DNA of 64,000 bases from Burkholderia contaminans. Its GTDB lineage: Bacteria > Pseudomonadota > Gammaproteobacteria > Burkholderiales > Burkholderiaceae. Within the stretch, counting starts at the first letter, position 1; every line of letters starts with the position of its first letter. The stretch covers positions 1,116,001 through 1,180,000 of the forward strand of contig NZ_CP090640.1 of the NCBI RefSeq assembly GCF_029633825.1, written 5' to 3'. This document shows, piece after piece, positions 27,109 to 35,657 of the stretch. The notes under the pieces are model-generated. The model ran no database searches, was not told the DNA's origin, and saw nothing but the letters and a program-made list of their open reading frames with translations. A program made the translations under genes and the position numbers.

Positions 27109-27344
27109 GCGGGTCTCCTTCAATCGGGGTCTCGCGGTGTGCGAACGCACAATCTAGCAAAAAGCCCGCGAAGGTGGCGTGACGAGCGGCGGGACGCGGC
27201 GACACGACGCGGCCGGGAGGTTCGGCCCCGTGATTGCACGGTTCACGCGCACGCGACGGCCCGCACGGTCGCCGGCTGCCGGCCGGAGACGGGGTTGGGC
27301 GTTGACGCCCGGTGCGCGGCCAGCCGACGTGCCATCAGCAGGAC

Positions 27345-28244
27345 TCATATCGCCCACTGCGCTTCGATCAGCCGCAGCGCGGCCGCGATCGCCGGTTCGT
27401 CGCGCCGCGCGGCGAGCGTCACGAACGTCAGCTCGGTCGGCACCGTCACGGGTTCGACGATCGTCAGCGCATGCGCGTGCGCTTCGGCCAGCGCGGTCGA
27501 GTCGCGCGCGAGCGTCAACCCGATCCCCGATTTGACGAGATCGAGCATCGACTGCTCCTGATCGACTTCGGCAACCTTGAGCGGTTGCGCGCCGGCCTCC
27601 GCGAAGCGACGCGACAGCAGCCGGTGGTGCGCGGATGCCGGCGGGGTCCAGATCCACGGCAGCGTGGCAAGCGAGCGCCAGTCGTGTGCGCGCTGCACGC
27701 GCTCCTTCCAGCCGGCCGGTGCGAGCACGCGGTACTGGAAATGCGTGAGCGTGACGGTGTGGAACAGCGCACCGTCGAGCGGATCGTCCTCGCCCGGCCG
27801 GCCGATGTAGTAGCCGACGTCGAGCGCCTGCGTGCGCACCTGTTCGATCACCCAGCCCGACATCCCATGGCGCAGCGCCGTCTCGATCTGCGGGTGGGTT
27901 TCGACGAGCGCGCGCAGGAAGCCGCCGAGCCGCAGGAAACCCGGATCGAGGATCGTGCCGATCCGCAGCCGGCCGCGCACCTCGTGCCGCAGCGCAGCAG
28001 CGGCGCGCTGCACGTCGGCGGCCGCGGCAAGCGCGCGTTCCGCATGCGGCAGCAGCGTCTGGCCGTCGCGGGTGAGCACGAGGCCGCGCGACGTGCGCGT
28101 GAACAGCGTGACGCCGAGCGTTTCCTGCAGATGCTTGATCTGCAGGCTGACCGCCGGCTGCGTCAGGTGCAGCTGCACGGCGGCGCGCGTCAGGTTGCCT
28201 TCGCGCGCGACCGTCGCGAACGCGCGGAGCAGGGTGAGATCCAT
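27345..28244 (-). CDS. LysR-family transcriptional regulator
   Basis: A 299-residue LysR regulator. The N-terminal helix-turn-helix is at residues 1-60 (LLRAFATVAREGNLTRAAVQLHLTQPAVSLQIKHLQ) and a substrate-binding domain follows. ATG 28244 (MDLTLLRAF) is chosen because the family begins there. It is divergent from the GMC oxidoreductase gene, so that gene is its likely target (inference). The co-inducer is unknown. The 236-base gap to the CYTH gene holds nothing recognisable. Confidence 0.93.
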   Translation of the reverse strand: MDLTLLRAFATVAREGNLTRAAVQLHLTQPAVSLQIKHLQETLGVTLFTRTSRGLVLTRDGQTLLPHAERALAAAADVQRAAAALRHEVRGRLRIGTILDPGFLRLGGFLRALVETHPQIETALRHGMSGWVIEQVRTQALDVGYYIGRPGEDDPLDGALFHTVTLTHFQYRVLAPAGWKERVQRAHDWRSLATLPWIWTPPASAHHRLLSRRFAEAGAQPLKVAEVDQEQSMLDLVKSGIGLTLARDSTALAEAHAHALTIVEPVTVPTELTFVTLAARRDEPAIAAALRLIEAQWAI

Positions 28245-28415
28245 CGTCGTGATATGAGCGCAGCTTATAACGCAGTTCAGCATAACTCATTGGATCGGCG
28301 GCCGGCGGCCGGAGTACGCTTCATCGGTCGTGGCGCGCGGGGTCGCAAGCGCGGCTCGCGACGCACTATGCTGAAAATGACGCGCGGCGTTGCGCCGCGT
28401 GACAGGAGACAAACC

Positions 28416-30101
28416 GTGACTACCCAACGCACGCTAGAAGGCGAATTCGATTACGTGATCGTCGGCGCGGGCACCGCGGGCTGCGTGCTCGCGAACCGCC
28501 TGACCGAGGATCCCGACATCCGCGTGCTGCTGCTCGAAGCCGGCGGCAAGGACGACTATCACTGGATCCATATCCCGGTCGGCTATCTGTATTGCATCGG
28601 CAACCCCCGCACCGACTGGCTGTACAAGACGCAACCCGAAGCCGCGCTCAACGGCCGCGCGCTGTCGTATCCGCGCGGCCGTGTGCTCGGCGGCTGCTCG
28701 TCGATCAACGGGATGATCTACATGCGCGGCCAGCGCGAGGATTACGACAGCTGGGCGCAGGAAACCGGCGACGCCGGCTGGTCGTGGGACAGCGTGCTGC
28801 CGATCTTCAAGCGCAGCGAGGATCATCATGGGGGCGCGAGCGACGCGCACGGCGCGGGCGGCTACTGGCGTGTCGAGAAGCAGCGGCTGCGCTGGGAGAT
28901 CCTCGAATCGTTCGCGCAGGCCGCGCAGCAGACAGGCATCCCGGCAACCGACGATTTCAACCGTGGCGACAATTCCGGGGTCGGCTATTTCGAGGTGAAC
29001 CAGAAGCGCGGCGTGCGGTGGAATACGTCGAAGGCGTTCCTGCGGCCCGCGATGGCGCGCCCGAACCTGACCGTGATCACCGGCGCGCACGCGCAGCGCG
29101 TGATCTTCGACGGGCGGCGCGCGGTCGGTGTCGAATACCACGGCGGCGGCACGGATTACGTCGCGCGGGCACGCGCGGAGGTGCTGCTGACGTCCGGCGC
29201 GGTGAATTCGCCGCAGTTGCTCGAACTGTCGGGTATCGGCGATGGCCGGCGGCTGCAGGCGCTCGGCATTGACGTCGTGCAGGATCTGCCGGGCGTCGGC
29301 GAAAACCTGCAGGATCACCTGCAATTGCGGATGGCGTTTCGCGTCGAAGGCGTGCGCACGCTCAACACGCTGTCCGCGCACTGGTGGGGCAAGCTGATGA
29401 TCGGCGCCGAATATGCGCTGCTGCAGCGTGGGCCGATGTCGATGGCGCCGTCGCAGCTCGGCGCGTTCGCGAAATCCGATCCCGACGATCCCGCGCTCAC
29501 GCGCCCCGATCTCGAATACCACGTGCAGCCGCTGTCGCTCGAACGCTTCGGCGAGCCGCTGCACAGCCTCAACGCGTTCACGGCGTCCGTGTGCCATCTG
29601 CGGCCGACGTCGCGCGGCAGCGTGCATATCGCGAGCGCCGATCCGGGCGCGGCACCCGCGATCGCACCGAACTATCTGTCGACCGACCACGATCGCCGCG
29701 TTGCCGCGAACGCGCTGCGCCTCACGCGCCGGATCGCGTCCGCGCCGGCGCTCGCGCGCTATCGTCCCGAGGAAATCCTGCCGGGCCTGCAATACCGGAG
29801 CGAAGCGGAGCTGATCGAGGCGGCCGGCGCGGTCGGCACGACGATCTTCCATCCGGTCGGCACGTGCCGGATGGGGCGTGCCGACGATGAGCGCGCGGTG
29901 GTCGACAGCCGGCTGCGCGTGCGCGGCGTCGCCGGGCTGCGAATCGTCGATGCATCGGTGATGCCGTTCATTACATCGGGCAACACCAATTCGCCGACGC
30001 TGATGATCGCCGAGCGCGCGAGCGACATGATTCGTGCCGATCGCCGCGCGGCGCGCGAAGCGACGCCGGTGCGCACGGAGCCGGCGGTGACGGCCGCGTG
30101 A
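28416..30101 (+). CDS. GMC-family FAD oxidoreductase (choline/alcohol dehydrogenase-like)
   Basis: A 561-residue GMC protein. The FAD-binding VIVGAGTAGCVLANRL lies at about 11-27, the GMC signature GRVLGGCSSINGMIYMRGQ follows, and the catalytic His-Asn region is FHPVGTCRMG / SGNTNSPTLMIAE. GTG 28416 is preferred to ATG 28368 because GGAGAC precedes it. It oxidises an alcohol and passes electrons to a quinone or dye-type acceptor. Relatives act on choline, long-chain alcohols or polyethylene glycol; the substrate cannot be told. The divergent LysR gene suggests inducible expression. Confidence 0.9.
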   Translation: MTTQRTLEGEFDYVIVGAGTAGCVLANRLTEDPDIRVLLLEAGGKDDYHWIHIPVGYLYCIGNPRTDWLYKTQPEAALNGRALSYPRGRVLGGCSSINGMIYMRGQREDYDSWAQETGDAGWSWDSVLPIFKRSEDHHGGASDAHGAGGYWRVEKQRLRWEILESFAQAAQQTGIPATDDFNRGDNSGVGYFEVNQKRGVRWNTSKAFLRPAMARPNLTVITGAHAQRVIFDGRRAVGVEYHGGGTDYVARARAEVLLTSGAVNSPQLLELSGIGDGRRLQALGIDVVQDLPGVGENLQDHLQLRMAFRVEGVRTLNTLSAHWWGKLMIGAEYALLQRGPMSMAPSQLGAFAKSDPDDPALTRPDLEYHVQPLSLERFGEPLHSLNAFTASVCHLRPTSRGSVHIASADPGAAPAIAPNYLSTDHDRRVAANALRLTRRIASAPALARYRPEEILPGLQYRSEAELIEAAGAVGTTIFHPVGTCRMGRADDERAVVDSRLRVRGVAGLRIVDASVMPFITSGNTNSPTLMIAERASDMIRADRRAAREATPVRTEPAVTAA

Positions 30102-30237
30102 CGGCACGCTGACACGCACGACAGCGGGCCGTCATGATGACGCCCGCTGATTCGCTATGCGAAACAAGCTGCTGCTGTTGCAGCGGCGGTGCCGATGGTT
30201 TCGAATAACGCCGGTGCGTCCGGCAAGATCCATGCAA

Positions 30238-30261
30238 GCCGTGCAGCCGCACGGCTTTTTT
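30238..30261 (+). terminator. Intrinsic terminator after the GMC gene
   Basis: GCCGTGC-AGCC-GCACGGC followed by six T. It closes the GMC transcript 137 bases after the stop codon. Confidence 0.88.
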
Positions 30262-30568
30262 GTTGCGTGCGTGCGTGCGGGGCCGTGCGGATGGTCAACG
30301 CACGATGATGCACGTGTCAAAAAAACGGCGTGAAAAACCGTGCACAGCCGCATGCGACATGGCGGCCACCCCTATAAGTGCAAATCCCGATGATTGCACT
30401 GCACCAACGGCGAGACAATGTGGCGCAGTGTGCATACGCGTCGGCGCGGGAGACCACCCTCGAGGCGTAACACGGCGCCCGGGGCAGCCCGCTCATCCGC
30501 TGACCTGTTTCGCGGACGCTTCTCGCGAATCTTCCCGGTGCATCGCCTGACTTCGTACGGAAGGGAAC
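30262..30568. other. Control region of the first ABC importer operon
   Basis: This gap holds a 7-bp inverted repeat, AGTGCAA at 30377-30383 and TTGCACT at 30394-30400, separated by ten bases; it is a possible operator. The ribosome site GGAAGGGAAC lies before 30569. A sigma54-like TGGC...TGCA stretch near 30420 has the wrong spacing and is not accepted. Confidence 0.4.
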
Positions 30569-31348
30569 ATGATTCTCGGCGACACGATTCTGGAAACACG
30601 CGGACTGACGAAGGAATTCAGGGGTTTCACGGCCGTCAACGGCGTGAACCTGCGTGTGCGTCGGGGTGCGATCCATGCGCTGATCGGACCGAACGGCGCG
30701 GGCAAGACGACCTGCTTCAACCTCCTCACCAAATTCCTGACGCCGACGGCCGGCCAGATCGTCTTCAACGGCATCGACATCACCGACGAGCGGCCCGCGC
30801 AGGTGGCCCGCCGCGGCATCATCCGCTCGTTCCAGATCTCGGCTGTCTTCCCGCACCTGACCGCGCTGCAGAACGTGCGCATCGGGCTGCAGCGCGCGCT
30901 CGGCACCGAATTCCATTTCTGGCGCAGCGAACGCACGCTGAAGCGGCTCGACGACCGTGCGATGGACCTGCTCACGCAGGTCGGCCTCACCGATTTCGCG
31001 CAGGTGCCGACCGTCGAGCTCGCATACGGCCGCAAGCGCGCGCTGGAGATCGCGACCACGCTCGCGATGGAGCCCGAACTGATGCTGCTCGACGAGCCCA
31101 CGCAGGGGATGGGCCACGAGGACGTCGATCGCGTGACCGCGCTGATCAAGAAGGTCGCGAGCGGCCGCACGATCCTGATGGTCGAGCACAACATGAACGT
31201 GATCGCGGGTATCTCCGACACGATCACCGTCCTGCAACGCGGCGAGGTGCTGGCCGAAGGCTCGTACGCGGAAGTGTCGAAGAATCCGCTCGTCATCGAG
31301 GCCTACATGGGCAGCGCCGACGCGGCGCTCGCGGGGGCGCACGCATGA
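30569..31348 (+). CDS. Branched-chain-amino-acid-type ABC importer ATPase (LivG-like)
   Basis: A 259-residue ATPase of the LivG/UrtD group. Walker A GPNGAGKT is near 43-50, the Q-loop is in IIRSFQIS, and Walker B LMLLDEPTQG and the H-loop EHNMNV are present. The ABC signature is written LAYGRKRALEIA, a common variant in this group (usual core LSYG). With the LivF, binding protein, LivH and LivM genes downstream it forms a complete importer. The first-gene position of the ATPases and the binding-protein type suggest amides, urea or short amino compounds as much as leucine. Confidence 0.9.
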   Translation: MILGDTILETRGLTKEFRGFTAVNGVNLRVRRGAIHALIGPNGAGKTTCFNLLTKFLTPTAGQIVFNGIDITDERPAQVARRGIIRSFQISAVFPHLTALQNVRIGLQRALGTEFHFWRSERTLKRLDDRAMDLLTQVGLTDFAQVPTVELAYGRKRALEIATTLAMEPELMLLDEPTQGMGHEDVDRVTALIKKVASGRTILMVEHNMNVIAGISDTITVLQRGEVLAEGSYAEVSKNPLVIEAYMGSADAALAGAHA

Positions 31349-32100
31349 AGCACAGCGAACGGGAGGAACGCGAATTGAGCGGCGTCGAAAGCGGTACGCC
31401 CGCGCTGGAGATCACGGGCCTGGAGGCCTGGTACGGGGAATCCCACATATTGCACGGTGTCGACCTGACGGTGCATCGCGGTGAGGTCGTCACGCTGCTC
31501 GGCCGCAACGGCGCGGGCCGCACGACGACGCTGCGCGCGATCATGGGCCTGACGGGCCGCCGCAGCGGGTCGATCAAGGTCGCGGGCAACGAGACGATCG
31601 GCCTCGCGACGCACCGCATCGCGCATTACGGCATCGGCTACTGCCCGGAGGAGCGCGGGATCTTCTCGAGCCTGTCGTGCGAGGAGAACCTGATGCTGCC
31701 GCCGCTGATCGGGCCGCGCGAGCACGCGATGCCGATCGACGAGATCTACGCGATGTTCCCGAACCTCGCGTCGCGCCGGCAAAGCCAGGGCACGCGGCTG
31801 TCCGGTGGCGAGCAGCAGATGCTCGCGGTCGCGCGGATCCTGCGCACCGGCGCGAACCTGCTGCTGCTCGACGAGATTTCCGAAGGCCTCGCACCGGTAA
31901 TCGTGCAGGCGCTGGCGCGGATGATCGTCGCGCTGAAGGCGCGCGGCTACACGATCGTGATGGTCGAACAGAATTTCCGCTTCGCCGCGCCGCTTGCCGA
32001 CCGGTTCTACGTGATGGAGCACGGCAGCATCGTCGAACATTTCCAGGCGGCCGAACTGGAAAGCAAGATGCCGACCCTGCACGACCTGCTCGGGGTGTGA
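31345..32100 (+). CDS. ABC importer ATPase (LivF-like) with Walker A arginine
   Basis: A 251-residue LivF-type ATPase. Its Walker A reads GRNGAGRT at 53-60, so the normally invariant lysine is arginine (R59). All else is intact: Q-loop, signature LSGGEQQMLA, Walker B LLLLDEISEGL with the catalytic glutamate, and H-loop VEQNFRF. In the heterodimeric LivG/LivF pair one degenerate site may be tolerated. The start ATG 31345 overlaps the previous stop (ATGA), so translation is coupled. Confidence 0.9.
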   Translation: MKHSEREERELSGVESGTPALEITGLEAWYGESHILHGVDLTVHRGEVVTLLGRNGAGRTTTLRAIMGLTGRRSGSIKVAGNETIGLATHRIAHYGIGYCPEERGIFSSLSCEENLMLPPLIGPREHAMPIDEIYAMFPNLASRRQSQGTRLSGGEQQMLAVARILRTGANLLLLDEISEGLAPVIVQALARMIVALKARGYTIVMVEQNFRFAAPLADRFYVMEHGSIVEHFQAAELESKMPTLHDLLGV

Positions 32101-32177
32101 CGCCGCCCCGTTTGCCTTGCCGCTAGCCGTGGCGGCCCTCGAACAACCACAACGCATCAGAACAACAGGAGACGTCA

Positions 32178-33377
32178 ATGAAAATGAAGACCCTCGCACA
32201 GGCCTGCCTCGCGCTCGCGAGCGCCGCGTTCACCGCCGGCGCAGCACACGCGGCGGATACCGTGAAGATCGGCTTCATCACCGACATGTCGGGGCTTTAC
32301 GCGGATATCGACGGGCAGGGGGGCCTCGAGGCGATCCGCATGGCGGTGGCCGACTTCGGCGGCAAGGTGCTCGGCAAGCCGATCGAGGTTGTTTACGCGG
32401 ATCACCAGAACAAGGCCGACATCGCCGCGTCGAAGGCGCGCGAATGGATGGACCGCGGCGGCCTCGACCTGCTGGTCGGCGGCACGAACTCGGCCACCGC
32501 GCTATCGATGAACCAGGTCGCGGCCGAGAAGAAGAAGGTGTACATCAACATCGGCGCGGGCGCCGACACGCTGACCAACGAGCAGTGCACGCCGTACACG
32601 GTCCACTATGCGTACGACACGATGGCGCTCGCGAAGGGCACCGGTTCGGCGGTGGTGAAGCAGGGCGGCAAGTCGTGGTTCTTCCTGACGGCCGACTACG
32701 CGTTCGGCAAGGCGCTCGAGAAGAACACGTCGGACGTCGTGAAGGCGAACGGCGGCCAGGTGCTCGGCGCGGTGCGCCACCCGCTGTCGGCATCGGATTT
32801 CTCGTCGTTCCTGCTGCAGGCGCAATCGTCGAAGGCGCAGATCCTCGGCCTCGCGAACGCGGGCGGCGACACGATCAACTCGATCAAGGCCGCGAAGGAG
32901 TTCGGCATCACGAAGACGATGAAGCTCGCCGCGCTGCTGATGTTCATCGACGACGTACACAGCCTCGGGCTCGAGACGACGCAGGGCCTGGTGCTGACCG
33001 ACAGCTGGTACTGGAACCGCGATGCGGCGTCGCGCCAGTGGGCGCAGCGCTACTTCGGAAAGATGAAGAAGATGCCGTCGAGCCTGCAGGCGGCCGACTA
33101 CTCGTCGGTGACGACCTACCTGAAGGCGGTCCAGGCCGCCGGCACGACCGACTCCGACAAGGTGATGGCCGAGCTGAAGAAGATCAAGATCAACGACTTC
33201 TACGCGAAGGGCTACATCCGCACGGACGGCAGCATGATCCACGACATGTACCTGATGGAAGTGAAGAAGCCGTCGGAATCGAAGGAGCCGTGGGACTACT
33301 ACAAGGTGCTCGCGACGATTCCGGGCGAGCAGGCGTTCGGGACCAAGCAGGAAACGCGCTGCGCGTTGTGGAAGTAG
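32178..33377 (+). CDS. Periplasmic substrate-binding protein of the first importer
   Basis: A 399-residue protein with signal peptide about 1-25 (AAHA|ADTVKIGF) and the type I periplasmic fold (Peripla_BP_6). Motifs: KIGFITDMSGLYADIDGQGG, LVGGTNSATALSMNQVA, FFLTADYAFG. It ends with a CALWK tail. It delivers the substrate to the two permeases downstream. Substrate unknown: branched-chain amino acids, amides or aromatic acids are all used in the family. An ACAGGAGACG ribosome site lies just before ATG 32178. Confidence 0.92.
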   Translation: MKMKTLAQACLALASAAFTAGAAHAADTVKIGFITDMSGLYADIDGQGGLEAIRMAVADFGGKVLGKPIEVVYADHQNKADIAASKAREWMDRGGLDLLVGGTNSATALSMNQVAAEKKKVYINIGAGADTLTNEQCTPYTVHYAYDTMALAKGTGSAVVKQGGKSWFFLTADYAFGKALEKNTSDVVKANGGQVLGAVRHPLSASDFSSFLLQAQSSKAQILGLANAGGDTINSIKAAKEFGITKTMKLAALLMFIDDVHSLGLETTQGLVLTDSWYWNRDAASRQWAQRYFGKMKKMPSSLQAADYSSVTTYLKAVQAAGTTDSDKVMAELKKIKINDFYAKGYIRTDGSMIHDMYLMEVKKPSESKEPWDYYKVLATIPGEQAFGTKQETRCALWK

Positions 33378-33386
33378 GCAGGGCGT

Positions 33387-33410
33387 AGCGGCGCGCGCGG
33401 GCGCGCCGCT
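33387..33410 (+). other. Hairpin downstream of the binding-protein gene
   Basis: AGCGGCGCGC-GCGG-GCGCGCCGCT, a perfect 10-bp stem ten bases after the binding-protein stop. It lacks a T-run. Such hairpins often protect the 3' end of the binding-protein message and lower expression of the permeases. Confidence 0.6.
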
Positions 33411-33505
33411 CGGTGGCGGCTGCGGCGATGTGCCCGCTGCGCCGCCCGCGCGTGCGACGCTTGAAAGTTGCGCACGCAACGACACTCATTCTGACGGCTA
33501 AGTCG

Positions 33506-34390
33506 ATGGAAATCTTTGGCATTCCGTTGCCGGCGATGCTGAGCCAGTTGCTGCTCGGGCTCGTCAACGGCTCGTTCTACGCGATCCTGAGCCTCGGGCT
33601 CGCGGTGATCTTCGGGCTGCTCAACGTGATCAACTTCGCGCACGGCGCGCTGTTCATGCTGGGCGCGATGCTCGCGTGGATGGGCCTGTCGTACTTCGGG
33701 CTGCCGTACTGGGCGATGCTCGTGATCGCGCCGCTGGTGGTCGGCGCATTCGGGATCCTGATCGAGCGCTCGATGCTGCGCTGGCTGTACAAGCTCGATC
33801 ACCTGTACGGGCTGCTGCTCACGTTCGGGCTCACGCTGGTCGTCGAAGGTGTGTTCCGGTCGATCTACGGCTCGTCGGGCCAGCCGTACGACGTGCCGTC
33901 GCAGCTGTCCGGCGCCACCAACCTCGGCTTCATGTTCCTGCCGAACTACCGCGCGTGGGTCGTCGTCGCGTCGCTCGCGGTGTGTCTCGCGACGTGGTTC
34001 GTGATCGAGAAGACGCGCCTCGGCGCGTACCTGCGTGCGGGCACCGAGAACCCGAAGCTCGTCGAGGCGTTCGGCGTGAACGTGCCGATGATGATCACGC
34101 TCACCTACGGCTTCGGCGTCGCGCTCGCCGCGTTCGCTGGCGTGCTGGCCGCGCCGGTGATCCAGGTCTCGCCGCTGATGGGCCAGCCGATGATCATCAC
34201 CGTGTTCGCGGTGGTCGTGATCGGCGGGATGGGCTCGATCCTCGGCTCGATCGTCACGGGCCTGCTGCTCGGCGTGATCGAGGGTTTCACGCGCGTGTTC
34301 TACCCCGAAGCGTCGGCCACCGTCGTGTTCGTGATCATGGCGATCGTGCTGCTGTTCCGCCCGGCAGGCCTCTTCGGCAAGGAAAAATGA
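33506..34390 (+). CDS. ABC importer permease (LivH-like)
   Basis: A 294-residue membrane protein with about eight hydrophobic segments. The family motifs are LGLAVIFGLLNVINFAHGALFMLGA near the start and VVIGGMGSILGSIVTGLLLG near the end. It forms the channel with the LivM-type protein. ATG 33506 (MEIFGIPLPAML) is chosen since the preceding frame is Arg-rich and not family-like. The stop overlaps the next start (ATGA). Confidence 0.92.
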   Translation: MEIFGIPLPAMLSQLLLGLVNGSFYAILSLGLAVIFGLLNVINFAHGALFMLGAMLAWMGLSYFGLPYWAMLVIAPLVVGAFGILIERSMLRWLYKLDHLYGLLLTFGLTLVVEGVFRSIYGSSGQPYDVPSQLSGATNLGFMFLPNYRAWVVVASLAVCLATWFVIEKTRLGAYLRAGTENPKLVEAFGVNVPMMITLTYGFGVALAAFAGVLAAPVIQVSPLMGQPMIITVFAVVVIGGMGSILGSIVTGLLLGVIEGFTRVFYPEASATVVFVIMAIVLLFRPAGLFGKEK

Positions 34391-35364
34391 TGCAGAGAAA
34401 AGTGCTCTACGGCGTGCTGCTCGCCGCACTGCTCGCCGCGCCGTTCATCGGCGCATACCCGGTGTTCGTGATGAAGGTGCTCACGTTCGCGCTGTTCGCG
34501 GCCGCGTTCAACCTGCTGATCGGCTATACGGGGCTGCTGTCGTTCGGCCATGCGATGTTCCTCGCGACCGCCGGCTATGCGACCGGTTATTCGATGCAGA
34601 CGCTCGGTTTCACGCCCGAGCTCGGCGTGCTGGTCGGTACCGTTGCCGCGACGCTGCTCGGGCTCGTCGTCGGGCTGTTCGCGATCCGGAGGCAGGGCAT
34701 CTACTTCGCGATGATCACGCTCGCGTTCGCGCAGATGGTCTACTTCATCTACCTGCAGGCGCCGTTCACGCATGGCGAGGACGGGCTGCAGGGCGTGCCG
34801 CGCGGCCACCTGTTCGGGCTGCTCGACCTGTCGAACGACGTCGCGCTGTACTACGTCGTGCTCGCGGTGGTGGTCGCCGCGTGCGCGTTCATCGTGCGGG
34901 TCGTGCATTCGCCGTTCGGCCAGGTGCTCGTCGCGATCAAGGAGAACGAAGCGCGCGCGATCTCGCTCGGTTACGACACCGACCGCTTCAAGCTGCTCGC
35001 ATTCATCCTGTCGGCGGGCATCGCGGGGCTGGCCGGCTCGCTGAAGGTGCTGGTGCTCGGTTTCGAGACGCTGTCGGACGCGTACTGGACGATGTCGGGC
35101 CTCGTCGTGCTGATGACGCTCGTCGGCGGGATGGGCACGCTGTTCGGGCCGCTGCTGGGCGCGGCACTGATCGTCGCACTGGAAGACCGGCTCGGCGACA
35201 TCGGCGAATGGCTCGCATCGACGACGGGCGTCGCGTGGTTCCATTCGCTCGGCGAATCGGCGACGATCGTCACGGGGCTGATCTTCATCGCGTGCGTGCT
35301 GGCGTTCCGGCGCGGCATCGTCGGCGAGATGGTCGCGCGGATCAAGCCGCTCAGGGCGTCCTGA
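34387..35364 (+). CDS. ABC importer permease (LivM-like)
   Basis: A 325-residue permease starting MMQRKVLYG. Motifs: NLLIGYTGLLSFGHAMFLATAGYATGY and IKENEARAISLGYDTDRFKLLAF, the ATPase-contacting loop. LVVLMTLVGGMGTLFGPLLGA lies near the end. It pairs with the LivH-like protein. The last gene of this operon; no clear terminator follows immediately. Confidence 0.93.
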   Translation: MMQRKVLYGVLLAALLAAPFIGAYPVFVMKVLTFALFAAAFNLLIGYTGLLSFGHAMFLATAGYATGYSMQTLGFTPELGVLVGTVAATLLGLVVGLFAIRRQGIYFAMITLAFAQMVYFIYLQAPFTHGEDGLQGVPRGHLFGLLDLSNDVALYYVVLAVVVAACAFIVRVVHSPFGQVLVAIKENEARAISLGYDTDRFKLLAFILSAGIAGLAGSLKVLVLGFETLSDAYWTMSGLVVLMTLVGGMGTLFGPLLGAALIVALEDRLGDIGEWLASTTGVAWFHSLGESATIVTGLIFIACVLAFRRGIVGEMVARIKPLRAS

Positions 35365-35511
35365 ATGCGTGCTGCGCGCGTCACCGGGCGTTGATGCGAA
35401 GCACCATCCTGCATGCTCCGGAAGGGCGCAGGAGCGGGCTCGGGCCGGTGCCGTGAGGCAGACTAGTGCCCCATTTCCGTGCGGCGATGCACCATAGGGG
35501 TAAATGCTAAG

Positions 35512-35540
35512 TTGCCGTGGTGCTTAAGCCTCTTTAAGAT
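35512..35540 (+). promoter_or_regulatory. Sigma70-type promoter of the candidate small RNA
   Basis: TTGCCG (35512-35517), 17 bases, TAAGAT (35535-35540). Predicted transcription start is near 35547. The spacing is ideal and no start codon with ribosome site follows closely. Confidence 0.55.
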
Positions 35541-35546
35541 TCACTC

Positions 35547-35657
35547 TAGTTCTGATGCACCGCGAAACGAATTTGCAGGTGGAGAACGAGGAGACAATCG
35601 AGGCACAAAGTGCCCGGACCCCAAAGCGCTGTTGGACGGAATCCAACAGCGCTTTTT
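35547..35657 (+). ncRNA. Candidate small RNA of about 110 nt
   Basis: The interval starts just after the TTGCCG-17-TAAGAT promoter. It ends with a very strong terminator: AAGCGCTGTTGGA, five-base loop, TCCAACAGCGCTT and a T-run (35624-35657). The terminator lies about 260 bases after the last permease stop, with a promoter between, so it is unlikely to be only the operon terminator. The middle contains purine-rich GGAGAACGAGGAGACAAT. An ATG at 35555 opens a frame that runs through the terminator, so coding is unlikely. I do not recognise the family. Confidence 0.5.
35624..35657 (+). terminator. Strong intrinsic terminator
   Basis: A 13-bp perfect stem (AAGCGCTGTTGGA/TCCAACAGCGCTT) with a five-base loop and five T. 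It may end the candidate small RNA and also any read-through from the first importer operon. Confidence 0.9.

Noticed and set aside
30415..30450. Sigma54-like promoter TGGCGCAGTGTGCA before the first importer
   Set aside because: The distance between the GG and GC elements is two bases too short for a -24/-12 promoter.
35555..35650. Short protein from ATG 35555 within the candidate small RNA
   Set aside because: No ribosome site near the ATG, and the frame continues through the terminator, so the transcript could not carry a stop codon for it.
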